A model generated the notes under the pieces. It worked only from the letters and a program-made list of their open reading frames with translations. It had not been told where the DNA came from and did not search any database. From assembly GCA_028818695.1 (NCBI GenBank), contig JAPPNK010000029.1, positions 163,450 to 227,449 of the forward strand: a DNA stretch of 64,000 bases, written 5' to 3'. A program made the translations under genes and the position numbers. This stretch comes from Candidatus Poribacteria bacterium (GTDB lineage Bacteria; Poribacteria; WGA-4E; GCA-2687025). How positions within the stretch are numbered: position 1 is the stretch's first letter; each line of letters opens with the position of its first letter. Positions 45,668-54,657 of the stretch are shown piece by piece.

Positions 45668-47263
45668 CTAAAACAGGCTCAAGGTTTGGTCGAGAACTTT
45701 GCCCGTGTACGGGTTTGTCATGACTGGCATCTCCGGCCGCTTGCTGTTGAAATAGTCGCGTATCGACCAGAGCTGCAGGCGCCCGTATTCCACTCCCAAA
45801 ACGGACGCCTTGCCGCATTTGGCAGCCTCCGCCCGCGCCTCCCGCGACTCAACAGGTTCCAGCGTGATGAAGCAGCCGACAGCCGCCTGATCCCGATTCA
45901 TAACCCCAATAAAATCGCGCAACGCGCTAAGGCTGAACCTTCCCCCTTTAACCTGAGCCAGCGCCAAACGCGACTCGCCGTCGTCCGGCATATGCGCCAA
46001 GGTCGCCCGACCGTCAATGCCCCGGTCGCCGACCTTCTTCGTGTTCGGAGCGAAACCCGGAAGCCGCGTGATCGCCCACGACTCAAAATCGAACGGCTTC
46101 TCCCGCGCCAGCATACGCGCGGAAACCATGTCGAACGGCATGCCTTTTGCCGGTATCGCCGGCTCTTTCAAACGCACATTGCGGATCAGATCTATGGCGA
46201 AGGAGGAGATGTCGATGCCCGCCCAGCGCCTGTTGAGACGCATCGCCGCTTCAATCGCGGTTCCGCAGCCGCAGAACGGATCTAAGACGACATCCCCCTC
46301 GTTGCTGCTTGCTTTCACAATCCGCTCCAACAGAGCAAGCGGTTTCTGCGTCGGATATCCGATCCGTTCATTGCCTGCGGCGGGGTTGATGTCGTCCCAA
46401 TTGTTGCCGATAGGCAGCCCTCTGTAATCTTCCTCGTACTTTCGGCGTTCCAACTTTCCATCATCGCGGATTACGATATTTCCCTTTTGATATTCTTCCT
46501 CTAGTCGGGCTTTCGACAGGCGCCATCCTGATGGATGGGGGTTTTTAAAGCCTCTCCATTCGTAGCACAGGTTGGGTCGCGCTCCCATATTGGGATTGCG
46601 CCATATATGGGCGCTGTCGTCATAATATCTCCTGCCGCGGTCGTCCGTTTTGTTGAATTTTGACTTGCGCTCTTTTTCGGTCAGCTTCTGAAAAGGTTTC
46701 AGCTGCGCGTCTCTTGTCTTAGCGAAATGGAGAATGATGTCGCGGTTGCTTCCCCATCGCCGAGGCGCATGCTGCGACCCTTTCTGACTTGAGGTGGCGC
46801 GCTTCCAAGAAATCTCGCCTCTAAAATTGCCGGTTCCAAAAATCGCGTCCATGACGATTTTAAGATAGTGGCTCGCTGTCGGATCGCAATGCAAATAGAT
46901 GGAGCCGGTCGGCTTCAAAAGACGGCGCATATGTTCAAGACGTTCCGCCATGTAGGTTATATATGCCAGCATACCGCTCTCGCCTAAAACGCGGTAAAGC
47001 CCAACAACCGCCCCATGCGCCGGACGCGCGACCGCGTCTCTGAACGCCGCGTAGCGTTCCGCAGCAGCGGCGTCCCAATGCCATGTGTCGTTGAACGCCC
47101 GATACTGCGCCTTTTCACCGCTATCAACTGCGTTGGAAAAAAGGATGTTGTAGTTCGCGTTCGAGTTGAACGGCGGATCAAGATAGATCAGGTCAACGCA
47201 CTCGTCCGGCCACTGCTCCATCCATTCAAGGCAATCGCCGTAGTATAATGTGTCAAGATTCAT
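45668..47263 (-). CDS. Beta-class DNA methyltransferase fused to an Mrr-like endonuclease domain
   Basis: A 531-residue paralogue of the fusion at 26984-28480. The N-terminal part has LIYLDPPFNSNANYN first and VVLDPFCGCGTAIEAAMRL later, the order of beta-class amino methyltransferases; GRRWAGIDISSFA-like sequence follows. The C-terminus (FESWAITRL, KVGDRGIDG, LALAQVKGG, VGCFITLE) matches the Mrr-like nuclease pattern, with QxK where the other copy has ExK. It would modify, and perhaps cut, its own target. It is the first gene of a housekeeping operon (DedA, nadK, recN and others), which is unusual. Confidence 0.87.
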   Translation of the reverse strand: MNLDTLYYGDCLEWMEQWPDECVDLIYLDPPFNSNANYNILFSNAVDSGEKAQYRAFNDTWHWDAAAAERYAAFRDAVARPAHGAVVGLYRVLGESGMLAYITYMAERLEHMRRLLKPTGSIYLHCDPTASHYLKIVMDAIFGTGNFRGEISWKRATSSQKGSQHAPRRWGSNRDIILHFAKTRDAQLKPFQKLTEKERKSKFNKTDDRGRRYYDDSAHIWRNPNMGARPNLCYEWRGFKNPHPSGWRLSKARLEEEYQKGNIVIRDDGKLERRKYEEDYRGLPIGNNWDDINPAAGNERIGYPTQKPLALLERIVKASSNEGDVVLDPFCGCGTAIEAAMRLNRRWAGIDISSFAIDLIRNVRLKEPAIPAKGMPFDMVSARMLAREKPFDFESWAITRLPGFAPNTKKVGDRGIDGRATLAHMPDDGESRLALAQVKGGRFSLSALRDFIGVMNRDQAAVGCFITLEPVESREARAEAAKCGKASVLGVEYGRLQLWSIRDYFNSKRPEMPVMTNPYTGKVLDQTLSLF

Positions 47264-47300
47264 GTTTTCGTTCCGTTTTCATACGCGGCGGTCCCTAACG

Positions 47301-48257
47301 TTACGAAAACGGAACCCCCTGCGCTTCAACATAAAGAGCGTAAAGCGATCGGCTCGCCGTCATAAACAGCCTCTTGCGCTTGAGACCTCCAAAGCACAGA
47401 TTTGCGCACGGCTCAGGAAGAAGTATCTGTCCAATTCGGTCGCCGTCGGGGGCGTACACATGGACGCCGTCAAACCCGTCCCCTCCCCAGCCGGCGCCGA
47501 CCCACAGGTTCCCGTCCATGTCGCATCGGACGCCGTCTGCGATGCCGGGCGACATATCGCAAAACTCGCGCCCGTTCCGGATGCGCCGCCCGTCAACCTC
47601 ATACACATAGACGGCGCGCGGATGTCCAGGCTTATGCGTCACGCCCGTATCCACAACATACAGCAGGCTAAAATCGGGCGAAAACGCAAGCCCGTTGGGA
47701 CGCTCCAGCTCCTCCGTCAACACAACGGCTTCCCCGGTTTCAGGGTCAAGCCGATAAACGGCGGTCGGCAGCTCCGGCTCCGCCTGATGCCCCTCATAAT
47801 CCATCAGTATCCCGTAGCCAGGGTCGGTGAACCAGATCGATCCGTCGGGATGGACGACAACATCGTTGGGAGCGTTCAGCCTCTTGTTCTCATACGAATT
47901 CATCAGAACCGTCACGCGTCCGTCCAGCTCGGTGCGGGTCACGCGGCGCGACCCATGCTCGCATGTGATGAGCCGCCCCTGCCGGTCGCGCGTGTTTCCG
48001 TTGCTGAAATGAGACGGGCTGCGGAAGACGCTCACCTGCCCGTCCTCCTCTTTCCAGCGGAGTATGCGGTCGTTCGGTATATCGCTCCAGAGAAGGCAGC
48101 GGCTGTCTCCAAACCAGACAGGTCCCTCCGCCCACCTGCAGCCGGTATAAAGCCGCTCCACGCCCGCGTTGCCGATCGCATACTTTTTAAAGCGGTCGTC
48201 TAGGGCGGCCACATTCGGGTCCGGATAAGCGGCGTTCTCTGTGTAAAAAAGGGACAT
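47301..48257 (-). CDS. SMP-30/gluconolactonase family protein
   Basis: A 318-residue six-bladed beta-propeller of the SMP-30/gluconolactonase family, likely hydrolysing a sugar lactone with a bound Ca or Zn. Recognisable parts are CRWAEGPVWFGDSRCLLWSDIPNDRILRW (with the metal-binding Glu), RLNAPNDVVVHPDGSIWFTDPGYG (Asn ligand), NGLAFSPDFSLLYVVDT and IADGVRCDMDGNLWVG (Asp ligand). No signal peptide is seen. I chose ATG 48257; a start at 48278 would overlap the upstream gene. It follows the duplicated-domain protein by 10 bases. Confidence 0.92.
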   Translation of the reverse strand: MSLFYTENAAYPDPNVAALDDRFKKYAIGNAGVERLYTGCRWAEGPVWFGDSRCLLWSDIPNDRILRWKEEDGQVSVFRSPSHFSNGNTRDRQGRLITCEHGSRRVTRTELDGRVTVLMNSYENKRLNAPNDVVVHPDGSIWFTDPGYGILMDYEGHQAEPELPTAVYRLDPETGEAVVLTEELERPNGLAFSPDFSLLYVVDTGVTHKPGHPRAVYVYEVDGRRIRNGREFCDMSPGIADGVRCDMDGNLWVGAGWGGDGFDGVHVYAPDGDRIGQILLPEPCANLCFGGLKRKRLFMTASRSLYALYVEAQGVPFS

Positions 48258-48267
48258 GGCGCCTCGT

Positions 48268-48885
48268 TTACTCCTCAATCACCTGTCCGAGCTGGGCAAT
48301 GGCGACCTTTCCGCCTTTATAATGCAGATGCCGCTCCCCGACGATCGGCTGACTGCTGACCACTTCCACGACGCCCTGGACCGCGCCGCCCATCGCCTTG
48401 TCGCCCACCTGCCACCATCCCCACGGTTTGACCGAATGGCTGCGCTGCACAATCACCTTCGCCGTCTTCACCTCTCGAACGACGAAAGAGATATGCGCGT
48501 CCGCTTCACCCACATTCAGAAACCGGAACCAGTCGCTGGCGCCAGCCGCCAACTCAGGAAAAAACATGCGCCGACCGACCGTGCGTCCAAATTCAGAAGC
48601 GCCGGGCAGGTCCAGCACCTGCGTGTCCTTGTGGCAGTGCCGTTCCCCGACGATCGGCTCCCCGTCGCTCTTCACCTCCATCGAGATGTCCACCTTCGGC
48701 TTGTCCACCTTCGGCGTCCATGTTTCAAACGGAGACGTCTCTCCTTCGTCTGTCCAAACGATTTCACCCTTATTGTTTCTGCCGATGGCGGTCAGCTTCG
48801 CCTGCTCATTTCCGATATTGACGATCTGCACCCAGTCGTGCCATTGCGGGTGGAGGTGGGCAAAATAGAGCGTTGTTGACGGCAT
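48268..48885 (-). CDS. Unrecognised protein made of two repeated units
   Basis: A 205-residue protein I cannot name. It is built of two related halves: residues about 3-86 with HDWVQIVNIG and PIVGERHCHK, and residues about 106-190 with SDWFRFLNVG and PIVGERHLHY. Each half looks like a beta sandwich. Histidines repeat at the same place in each unit, hinting at metal or ligand binding. There is no signal peptide at the chosen start (ATG 48885, with AAGGAGA upstream). It is transcribed just before the SMP-30 lactonase gene, so a role in the same sugar pathway is possible. Confidence 0.75.
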   Translation of the reverse strand: MPSTTLYFAHLHPQWHDWVQIVNIGNEQAKLTAIGRNNKGEIVWTDEGETSPFETWTPKVDKPKVDISMEVKSDGEPIVGERHCHKDTQVLDLPGASEFGRTVGRRMFFPELAAGASDWFRFLNVGEADAHISFVVREVKTAKVIVQRSHSVKPWGWWQVGDKAMGGAVQGVVEVVSSQPIVGERHLHYKGGKVAIAQLGQVIEE

Positions 48886-49017
48886 AATCGGTCTCCTTCC
48901 GTTGAGGACGCGCAAGTTGTCGGCGCTTATTCGGCAATCGTATTATACCATAAAACTTCGCCCCTGTCCCTTCTCATCTCCGACATGGCTCATTCAAACA
49001 GATCGTCATCCCCGCGC

Positions 49018-49037
49018 AAGTACGGCGCGCCGTACTT
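49018..49037. repeat. Perfect 20-bp palindrome
   Basis: AAGTACGGCGCGCCGTACTT is a perfect 20-base palindrome in the gap between the duplicated-domain gene and leuS. It is preceded by GTCATCCCCGCGCA, which resembles one arm of the ATTCCC/GGGAAT repeat. No T-run follows, so it is not a terminator. The remainder of this 276-base gap holds no gene that I see. Confidence 0.7.
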
Positions 49038-49161
49038 GATACACGGAAAATCCGCTGAAAACTGCAGAACCCGTCGGCGCTCAACCGCCAACATCCGTAC
49101 ACGTCAACTTGAACAAACGCGGCGGCAACGGCTATGATTAACGCAGCAGATTGGAGTTGAC

Positions 49162-51642
49162 ATGAACGCGCCTCCGTACCGTTTCAACGAGATCGAAAAA
49201 AGATGGCAAACCCGCTGGGATGAATCGAACGCCTTCCAAGCCGACGAAGACCCCAGCAAACAAAAGTTCTATCTGCTGGAGATGTTCCCTTACCCGTCCG
49301 GCGATCTCCACATGGGGCATGTGCGCAACTATGTCATCGGCGACGCGCTCGCGCGGTATAAGGCGCTGGAGGGGCATTCCGTCCTGCATCCGATGGGATG
49401 GGACGCATTCGGGCTGCCGGCTGAAAACGCCGCCATCGAACGCAAAATACACCCCTCTGAATGGACAAACCGCAACATCTCTCGCGCAAAGGCGCAGTTC
49501 AAGCTGCTCGGCATCTCGTACGACTGGAACCGCGAACTCTCCACGCATAAACCCGACTACTACAAATGGACGCAATGGCTCTTCCTGCTGCTGTATGAGC
49601 GCGGACTGGCGTATCGACAAGGGGGGCTTGTCAACTGGGACCCTGTCGACGAAACGGTCCTCGCCAATGAGCAGGTGAAAGACGGGCATGGATGGCGGTC
49701 GGGCGCGCCTGTCGAAAAACGGCGCCTAGAGCAGTGGTACTTCCGCGTCTCCGACTACGCCGAGCGCCTCCTGAACGACCTGGACAGACTCAAAGGCTGG
49801 CCCGAACGGGTTGTGCGGCAGCAGCGAAACTGGATCGGACGCTCCGAGGGCGCCGAGATCATATTCACCATCGAATCGACAGGGGAACCGCTGCCCGTTT
49901 TCACGACGCGCCCCGACACGCTTTACGGCGCCACCTTCATGGCTCTCGCCCCTGAACATTCCCTCATCGAAGAGCTGATCGCAGACTCGCCCCATGCGGC
50001 GCGCGTGATGCCCGAAGCGCAGCGCATGCGCAATCAGACGCATCAGGCGCGCTCCTCTGCCGACGCCGAAAAAGAGGGCGTCTTCACCGGCTTTTACGCG
50101 GTCAATCCGGTCAACAGCGAGCGCATACCGATCTGGATCGCGAACTACGCGCTCATGGAGTACGGCTCCGGCGCGCTCATGGCGGTTCCCGCGCATGACG
50201 AACGCGACTTTGAATTCGCGCGAAAATACGACATACCGGTACGCCCCGTCATCCAGCCCCGCGACGCCGAATTGGACGCAAACCGCATGATCGAAGCGTA
50301 TGTGGAGGACGGCGTCCAGACCAACTCCGGCCCGTTCAACGGGATGCCGAACCGGCAGGCGGGCAAGGCGATCGTCGCGCGTCTCCAAGAACGCGGACTC
50401 GGCAAAGAGACGGTCAACTACAGGCTGCGCGACTGGCTCGTCAGCCGACAGCGGTACTGGGGCGTCCCGATACCGATCATCTACGAGCAGGACGGAACTC
50501 TCACCCCCGTTTCTCAAGACCAGCTCCCGGTGATGCATCCAAGCAAAATGCAGATGAGCGGCAAGGGCGGAAACCCGCTCGCGAGCGACGAAAACTTCGT
50601 CAACTGCGTCTCTCCCCGAACAGGAAAACCCGCCCGCCGCGAAACCGACACGATGGACACCTTTGTCGACTCCTCTTGGTACTATCTGCGTTTCTGCTCG
50701 CCGCAGTTCAACGATGGGTATGTCAACCAGGACGCCGCTCAATACTGGATGGCGGTTGATCAGTATGTCGGCGGAATCGAGCATGCGGTCTTGCATCTTC
50801 TCTATTCGCGGTTCATCTCGAAGGCGCTCTACGACGCCGGGCTTTCTCCTGTGGACGAGCCGTTTGAAAACCTATTCACGCAGGGGATGGTCACGATGAA
50901 CGGGACGAAGATGTCTAAATCGGCGGGAAATGTGGTCGCGCCGAATGAGATCGTCTCCAAATACGGCGCAGACACCGCCCGCCTCTTCTCGCTTTTTGCC
51001 GCGCCGCCTGAAATGGACCTGGAATGGAACGATTCCTCCGTTGAAGGATGCTTCCGCTTTTTGAACCGCGTCTGGCGAACCTTCCACCGCCTCCTGGAAG
51101 ACGCCGCCCCATCCGCCGAATATGACGTACAGGCGTTGAACGCCGATGAGCGCGCCTTTCGCCGGCTGCTCCATAAAACAATTCAGCGCGTCTCGACCGA
51201 CATCTCGGACCGGTTCAAGTTCAATACCGCCATCGCCGCTTGCATGGAATTTGTGAACGCGCTTCAAAATGAAAAGGCGCCGTTCTCTCCCGCCCGCTCC
51301 GCTCTCATGCGCGAGGCGCTGGAAACGCTGCCGCGCCTTCTCAGCCCCTTCGCGCCGCATATTGCCGAAGAAATGTGGGAAGCCCTGAATACGGGCGAAA
51401 GCTTGCGCGGCGCCGGCTGGCCTGTCTTTGACGAAAGCGCGCTCATTGAAGAAGAATCGCTCATCGTCGTTCAGGTGAACGGAAAGGTGCGCGCTCAATT
51501 GAGAATGCCCGCCGATTCAGCGGAAGAGGCGGTCGCAGCCGCCGCCAAAGAAGAACCGAACGCCGCGCGGCATCTAGACGGCAAAACGGTTCGCCGCGTC
51601 ATCTACATACCGAACAAACTCATCAATTTTGTGGTCAGCTAA
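49162..51642 (+). CDS. leuS: Leucyl-tRNA synthetase
   Basis: LeuRS charges tRNA-Leu. The 826-residue length is normal for bacteria. The HIGH-type motif is in [16 protein letters not shown], the editing (CP1) domain contains [19 protein letters not shown], and the KMSKS loop is [13 protein letters not shown]. The C-terminal anticodon-binding domain and the final [11 protein letters not shown] segment are intact. GGAG stands 6 bases before the ATG. RNase J follows 55 bases downstream. Confidence 0.98.
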   Translation: MNAPPYRFNEIEKRWQTRWDESNAFQADEDPSKQKFYLLEMFPYPSGDLHMGHVRNYVIGDALARYKALEGHSVLHPMGWDAFGLPAENAAIERKIHPSEWTNRNISRAKAQFKLLGISYDWNRELSTHKPDYYKWTQWLFLLLYERGLAYRQGGLVNWDPVDETVLANEQVKDGHGWRSGAPVEKRRLEQWYFRVSDYAERLLNDLDRLKGWPERVVRQQRNWIGRSEGAEIIFTIESTGEPLPVFTTRPDTLYGATFMALAPEHSLIEELIADSPHAARVMPEAQRMRNQTHQARSSADAEKEGVFTGFYAVNPVNSERIPIWIANYALMEYGSGALMAVPAHDERDFEFARKYDIPVRPVIQPRDAELDANRMIEAYVEDGVQTNSGPFNGMPNRQAGKAIVARLQERGLGKETVNYRLRDWLVSRQRYWGVPIPIIYEQDGTLTPVSQDQLPVMHPSKMQMSGKGGNPLASDENFVNCVSPRTGKPARRETDTMDTFVDSSWYYLRFCSPQFNDGYVNQDAAQYWMAVDQYVGGIEHAVLHLLYSRFISKALYDAGLSPVDEPFENLFTQGMVTMNGTKMSKSAGNVVAPNEIVSKYGADTARLFSLFAAPPEMDLEWNDSSVEGCFRFLNRVWRTFHRLLEDAAPSAEYDVQALNADERAFRRLLHKTIQRVSTDISDRFKFNTAIAACMEFVNALQNEKAPFSPARSALMREALETLPRLLSPFAPHIAEEMWEALNTGESLRGAGWPVFDESALIEEESLIVVQVNGKVRAQLRMPADSAEEAVAAAAKEEPNAARHLDGKTVRRVIYIPNKLINFVVS

Positions 51643-51697
51643 ACGAACCGCGCGACAAATTCGACCGCCAAAAGGAGAAGGAGACGGCAAACAACAG

Positions 51698-53356
51698 ATG
51701 AGCAACCCAACGAACGTATCGATCATCCCTCTCGGCGGACTCGGCGAATTCGGCATGAACGCGATGCTTGTCGAATGCGGCGGCGACATGATTCTCATCG
51801 ACATCGGCATGACGCCCAGCCGGCGCTTCGGCATCGACATGGCGCTGCCCGACATCGGCTACCTGATCGAACGGCGCGAACAGCTGCGCGGCATCGTCCT
51901 GACGCACGGACATGAAGACCATATCGGCTCCCTCTGGCATGTGTTGAAGCATGCCCCCGCGCCCGTTTACGGAACCGATCTGACGCTTGAGCTGGCAAAA
52001 AACAGGCTGAAAGAGTGGGGCGTCCTCGCCGACGCCGATCTGAACGTCATTGACGCAGACGACAGGCTCGAGTTTGGCAACATCGCCTGCGATTTTCTGC
52101 GCGTCTCCCACAGCTTCCCAAACACCCTTGCCGCCGTCCTGCGAACGCCTATCGGCACAATCCTCCACACCTCCGACTTCAAGCTGGGCGGCCCTCTGGA
52201 CGCTGACCAGTTTGACGCCGCCGGGTTTGCGCTTCTGGGCGAAGAGGGGATTCTCGCCCTGCTGTCCGACAGCACGAATACGGAATCGCCCGGCTTCTCC
52301 CCGCCGGAGAGCTCCGTCCGTCCGCAGCTGACCGAAATCTTCCGTTCGTCCCGACGGCGCATCATCGCCTCCACCTTTGCGTCAAGCCTGCGCCGCATTC
52401 AGCAGCTGATCGATCTTGCGGCGGAGTTTGGGCGGCAGATCGCCGTCGCCGGACGCAGCATGGTCAACAACACGCGCGCCGCGTCGGAGCTCGGGCATCT
52501 CTGGCTTCCGTCCAACGCGACGATCGATCTCCGCCGCGCGAAGGAACTGCCCCCGGACGAAGTGATGGTTCTCATGACAGGCAGCCAAGGAGAGCCGTTC
52601 TCGGCGCTCTCCATGATGGCGGACGGCTCCTACGGCAGATTCCGCATCGAAAAGGGCGACTCCGTCATCCTTTCGGCGCGCGTCATTCCAGGCTGTGAAA
52701 AGGATGTCGCGCGCGTCGTCGACAACCTCTACCGGCTTGGCGCCGATGTGTATTACAGCGGCAACTGCGACGGGCTTCATGCCTCTGGGCATGGGTATCG
52801 AGAAGACCTGCGCATGATGATTCAACTGACGCGGCCGCGCTACTTCATCCCAATTCATGGCGACTACCGCCAGCTCCATCAGCATGCCCTGCTGGCGGAA
52901 GAATCGGGCGTATCGCCTCAACATATCCATGTGATTGAGAACGGCGATCGGCTTGAAATCTCCGAAGAGCGGTGCGAAGTCGTCGAAAAGGTGCGCGCGG
53001 GGCGGGTTCTGGTGGACGGACAGATGCTGGAGCGGCTGGACGAGATCGTGCTGCGCGACCGGCGGCAGCTGTCCGAGGACGGGATGGCAATCGCGATACT
53101 TGTACGCTGCCAAGAGACGGGAGAGCCGCTGGCGGAGCCTGAAATCGTCTCGCGCGGGTTTGTGTATATGGACGAGTCGGAGGAGCTGGTGAATCAGGCG
53201 AAGGCGGTCGCGCTGGAGGCGCTGAAAGCGATGCCGCCCGAAGAACGCGCCCATAAGGAAGCGGCGCAGGAGGCGGTGCGCGTCGCCCTTCGCCGCTATT
53301 TTTCAAAAAACACCGACAGGCGGCCTGTCATTTTGCCTGTCGTGCTGGATGTGTAA
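51698..53356 (+). CDS. rnj: Ribonuclease J
   Basis: RNase J is a metallo-beta-lactamase/beta-CASP nuclease with 5'-3' exonuclease and endonuclease activity in mRNA decay and rRNA maturation. The 552-residue protein has VSIIPLGGLGEFGMNAMLVE at the start, the metal motif LTHGHEDHIGSL, the beta-CASP segments STNTESPG and MTGSQGEPFSAL, and IPIHGDYRQLHQHALL near the C-terminus. I start at ATG 51698 because the conserved sequence begins shortly after; the upstream frame (to 51629) overlaps leuS and is not conserved-looking. The nearest GGAG is about 13 bases away. Confidence 0.95.
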   Translation: MSNPTNVSIIPLGGLGEFGMNAMLVECGGDMILIDIGMTPSRRFGIDMALPDIGYLIERREQLRGIVLTHGHEDHIGSLWHVLKHAPAPVYGTDLTLELAKNRLKEWGVLADADLNVIDADDRLEFGNIACDFLRVSHSFPNTLAAVLRTPIGTILHTSDFKLGGPLDADQFDAAGFALLGEEGILALLSDSTNTESPGFSPPESSVRPQLTEIFRSSRRRIIASTFASSLRRIQQLIDLAAEFGRQIAVAGRSMVNNTRAASELGHLWLPSNATIDLRRAKELPPDEVMVLMTGSQGEPFSALSMMADGSYGRFRIEKGDSVILSARVIPGCEKDVARVVDNLYRLGADVYYSGNCDGLHASGHGYREDLRMMIQLTRPRYFIPIHGDYRQLHQHALLAEESGVSPQHIHVIENGDRLEISEERCEVVEKVRAGRVLVDGQMLERLDEIVLRDRRQLSEDGMAIAILVRCQETGEPLAEPEIVSRGFVYMDESEELVNQAKAVALEALKAMPPEERAHKEAAQEAVRVALRRYFSKNTDRRPVILPVVLDV

Positions 53357-53436
53357 CGGATCCAAGCGTTCCCTTCTTTCGGTAGCCTCTACAGGCGATG
53401 ATAGACGAAAATCCTGTTCAAATCGGGCAGGTCGTC

Positions 53437-53456
53437 ATTCCCGCGAAAGCGGGAAT
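53437..53456. repeat. ATTCCC-N8-GGGAAT palindrome (dRS3-like)
   Basis: ATTCCC GCGAAAGC GGGAAT, flanked by GTCGTC and CCAGAG, is a full match to the 20-base pattern. It lies in the 281-base gap between RNase J and the metal exporter. Flanks match the copies at 28646 and 57706 in opposite orientation. Confidence 0.8.
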
Positions 53457-53545
53457 CCAGAGTTCTCCCAGCCAGCCTCAACATTCTAAAACAGCTCTTT
53501 AAAATCAAATCATTGTCTATAGAGACCGCCCTTCTTTCATGCCGT

Positions 53546-53575
53546 TTGACATGACGCATTCTATATGCTTTACTA
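53546..53575 (+). promoter_or_regulatory. Possible promoter of the CDF exporter
   Basis: TTGACA (53546-53551) is a consensus -35 box. The best -10 at acceptable distance is TTACTA (53570-53575, spacing 18) in an AT-rich stretch. The -35 is strong and the -10 weak. Confidence 0.3.
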
Positions 53576-53637
53576 ATAATGCGGCATCCTCCGCGCAGCG
53601 TTAACAGGATCATCGCAGACGATTGGCGGAGTCTGAT

Positions 53638-54642
53638 ATGCAAAACAGCGAAGCTCTCACCGATCCTTTTCATGAACATCGGCCGCTCACTGCGGAGAGT
53701 CATGGCGCTCATGCGCATGGACATCATCATGATCATGGGCATTCGCATGCCGGCGGGCATCATCATCATTTTCATCATCATGCCGATCAGCTTCACCGCC
53801 CGGCGCAGCGGCGCGCGTTTTTGATCTGCATTCTGCTGACGGTTGCCATGATGATCGTCGAAACAGTCGGCGGCTATCTCTTCCGCAGCCTCATGCTCCA
53901 CAGCGACGCGATTCATATGTTCTCCCACGCCGCCGCGCTGGGCGTCAGCTACGCTGCCATCCTGCTGGCATCCCGCCGGACAAGCGAGAACTACTCTTTC
54001 GGCTTGTTCCGCATCGAAATACTGGGCGCGTTCATCAACGGCGTTCTGCTGGTTTTTTTCACCGTCTGGATCGTATACGAAGCGATCCACCATATCGCGC
54101 ATCCAGAGCATATTCGCGTCAAGGAGATGTTTATCGTCGCCGTCCTTGGGCTTTTCGTGAACCTGGGAACCGCAGTCATTCTTTACCGCTCCGGCGTGGA
54201 AGACCTGAACACCAAAAGCGCTTTTCTGCATATGCTGGGCGACACGCTCTCCTCCATCGGCATCGTTGTCGGGGCGGGAGTCGTCTGGCTCACCGGCTGG
54301 ACGATTATCGATCCGCTTCTGAGCCTTGTCATTGCGCTGGTGATTGGGCGATGGGCGCATTCCCTGCTGCGCGATTCGATACGCATTCTCATGGAGCGGA
54401 AGCCGGACGGAATCGATCTGGACGAGGTGAAGGAGAGCATGCGCGCCCGCTCGCCCGAGGAAGTGAAGGTCGCAGACCTGCATATCTGGGAGATCACATC
54501 GCAGTATGTGTGCCTGTCGGCGCGTCTTGAAGTGAAAGACATGTCGGTTCAGGAGGCGTCTCATCTGCGGATTGCGCTTGCCGAAGAGCTGCGCGACCGG
54601 TTCGGCATCGCCCACGCGACGCTCTGGTTCGTCGAGTCGTAA
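53638..54642 (+). CDS. Cation diffusion facilitator metal exporter, His-rich N-terminus
   Basis: A 334-residue CDF-family inner-membrane antiporter (CzcD/ZitB type) exporting Zn, Co or Cd. The N-terminal 50 residues are a cytoplasmic His-rich tail (HGAHAHGHHHDHGHSHAGGHHHH-like). Six membrane helices follow, then a cytoplasmic domain from about 245. The helix-5 metal site reads HMLGD, as expected (HxxxD), but the helix-2 site reads HMFSH, where the family normally has HxxxD. I chose ATG 53638 because GGCGGAG is 6 bases upstream. It is transcribed alone, convergent with the sorbosone-dehydrogenase-like gene. Confidence 0.93.
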   Translation: MQNSEALTDPFHEHRPLTAESHGAHAHGHHHDHGHSHAGGHHHHFHHHADQLHRPAQRRAFLICILLTVAMMIVETVGGYLFRSLMLHSDAIHMFSHAAALGVSYAAILLASRRTSENYSFGLFRIEILGAFINGVLLVFFTVWIVYEAIHHIAHPEHIRVKEMFIVAVLGLFVNLGTAVILYRSGVEDLNTKSAFLHMLGDTLSSIGIVVGAGVVWLTGWTIIDPLLSLVIALVIGRWAHSLLRDSIRILMERKPDGIDLDEVKESMRARSPEEVKVADLHIWEITSQYVCLSARLEVKDMSVQEASHLRIALAEELRDRFGIAHATLWFVES

Positions 54643-54657
54643 TGCGCCTCTGCGCTC

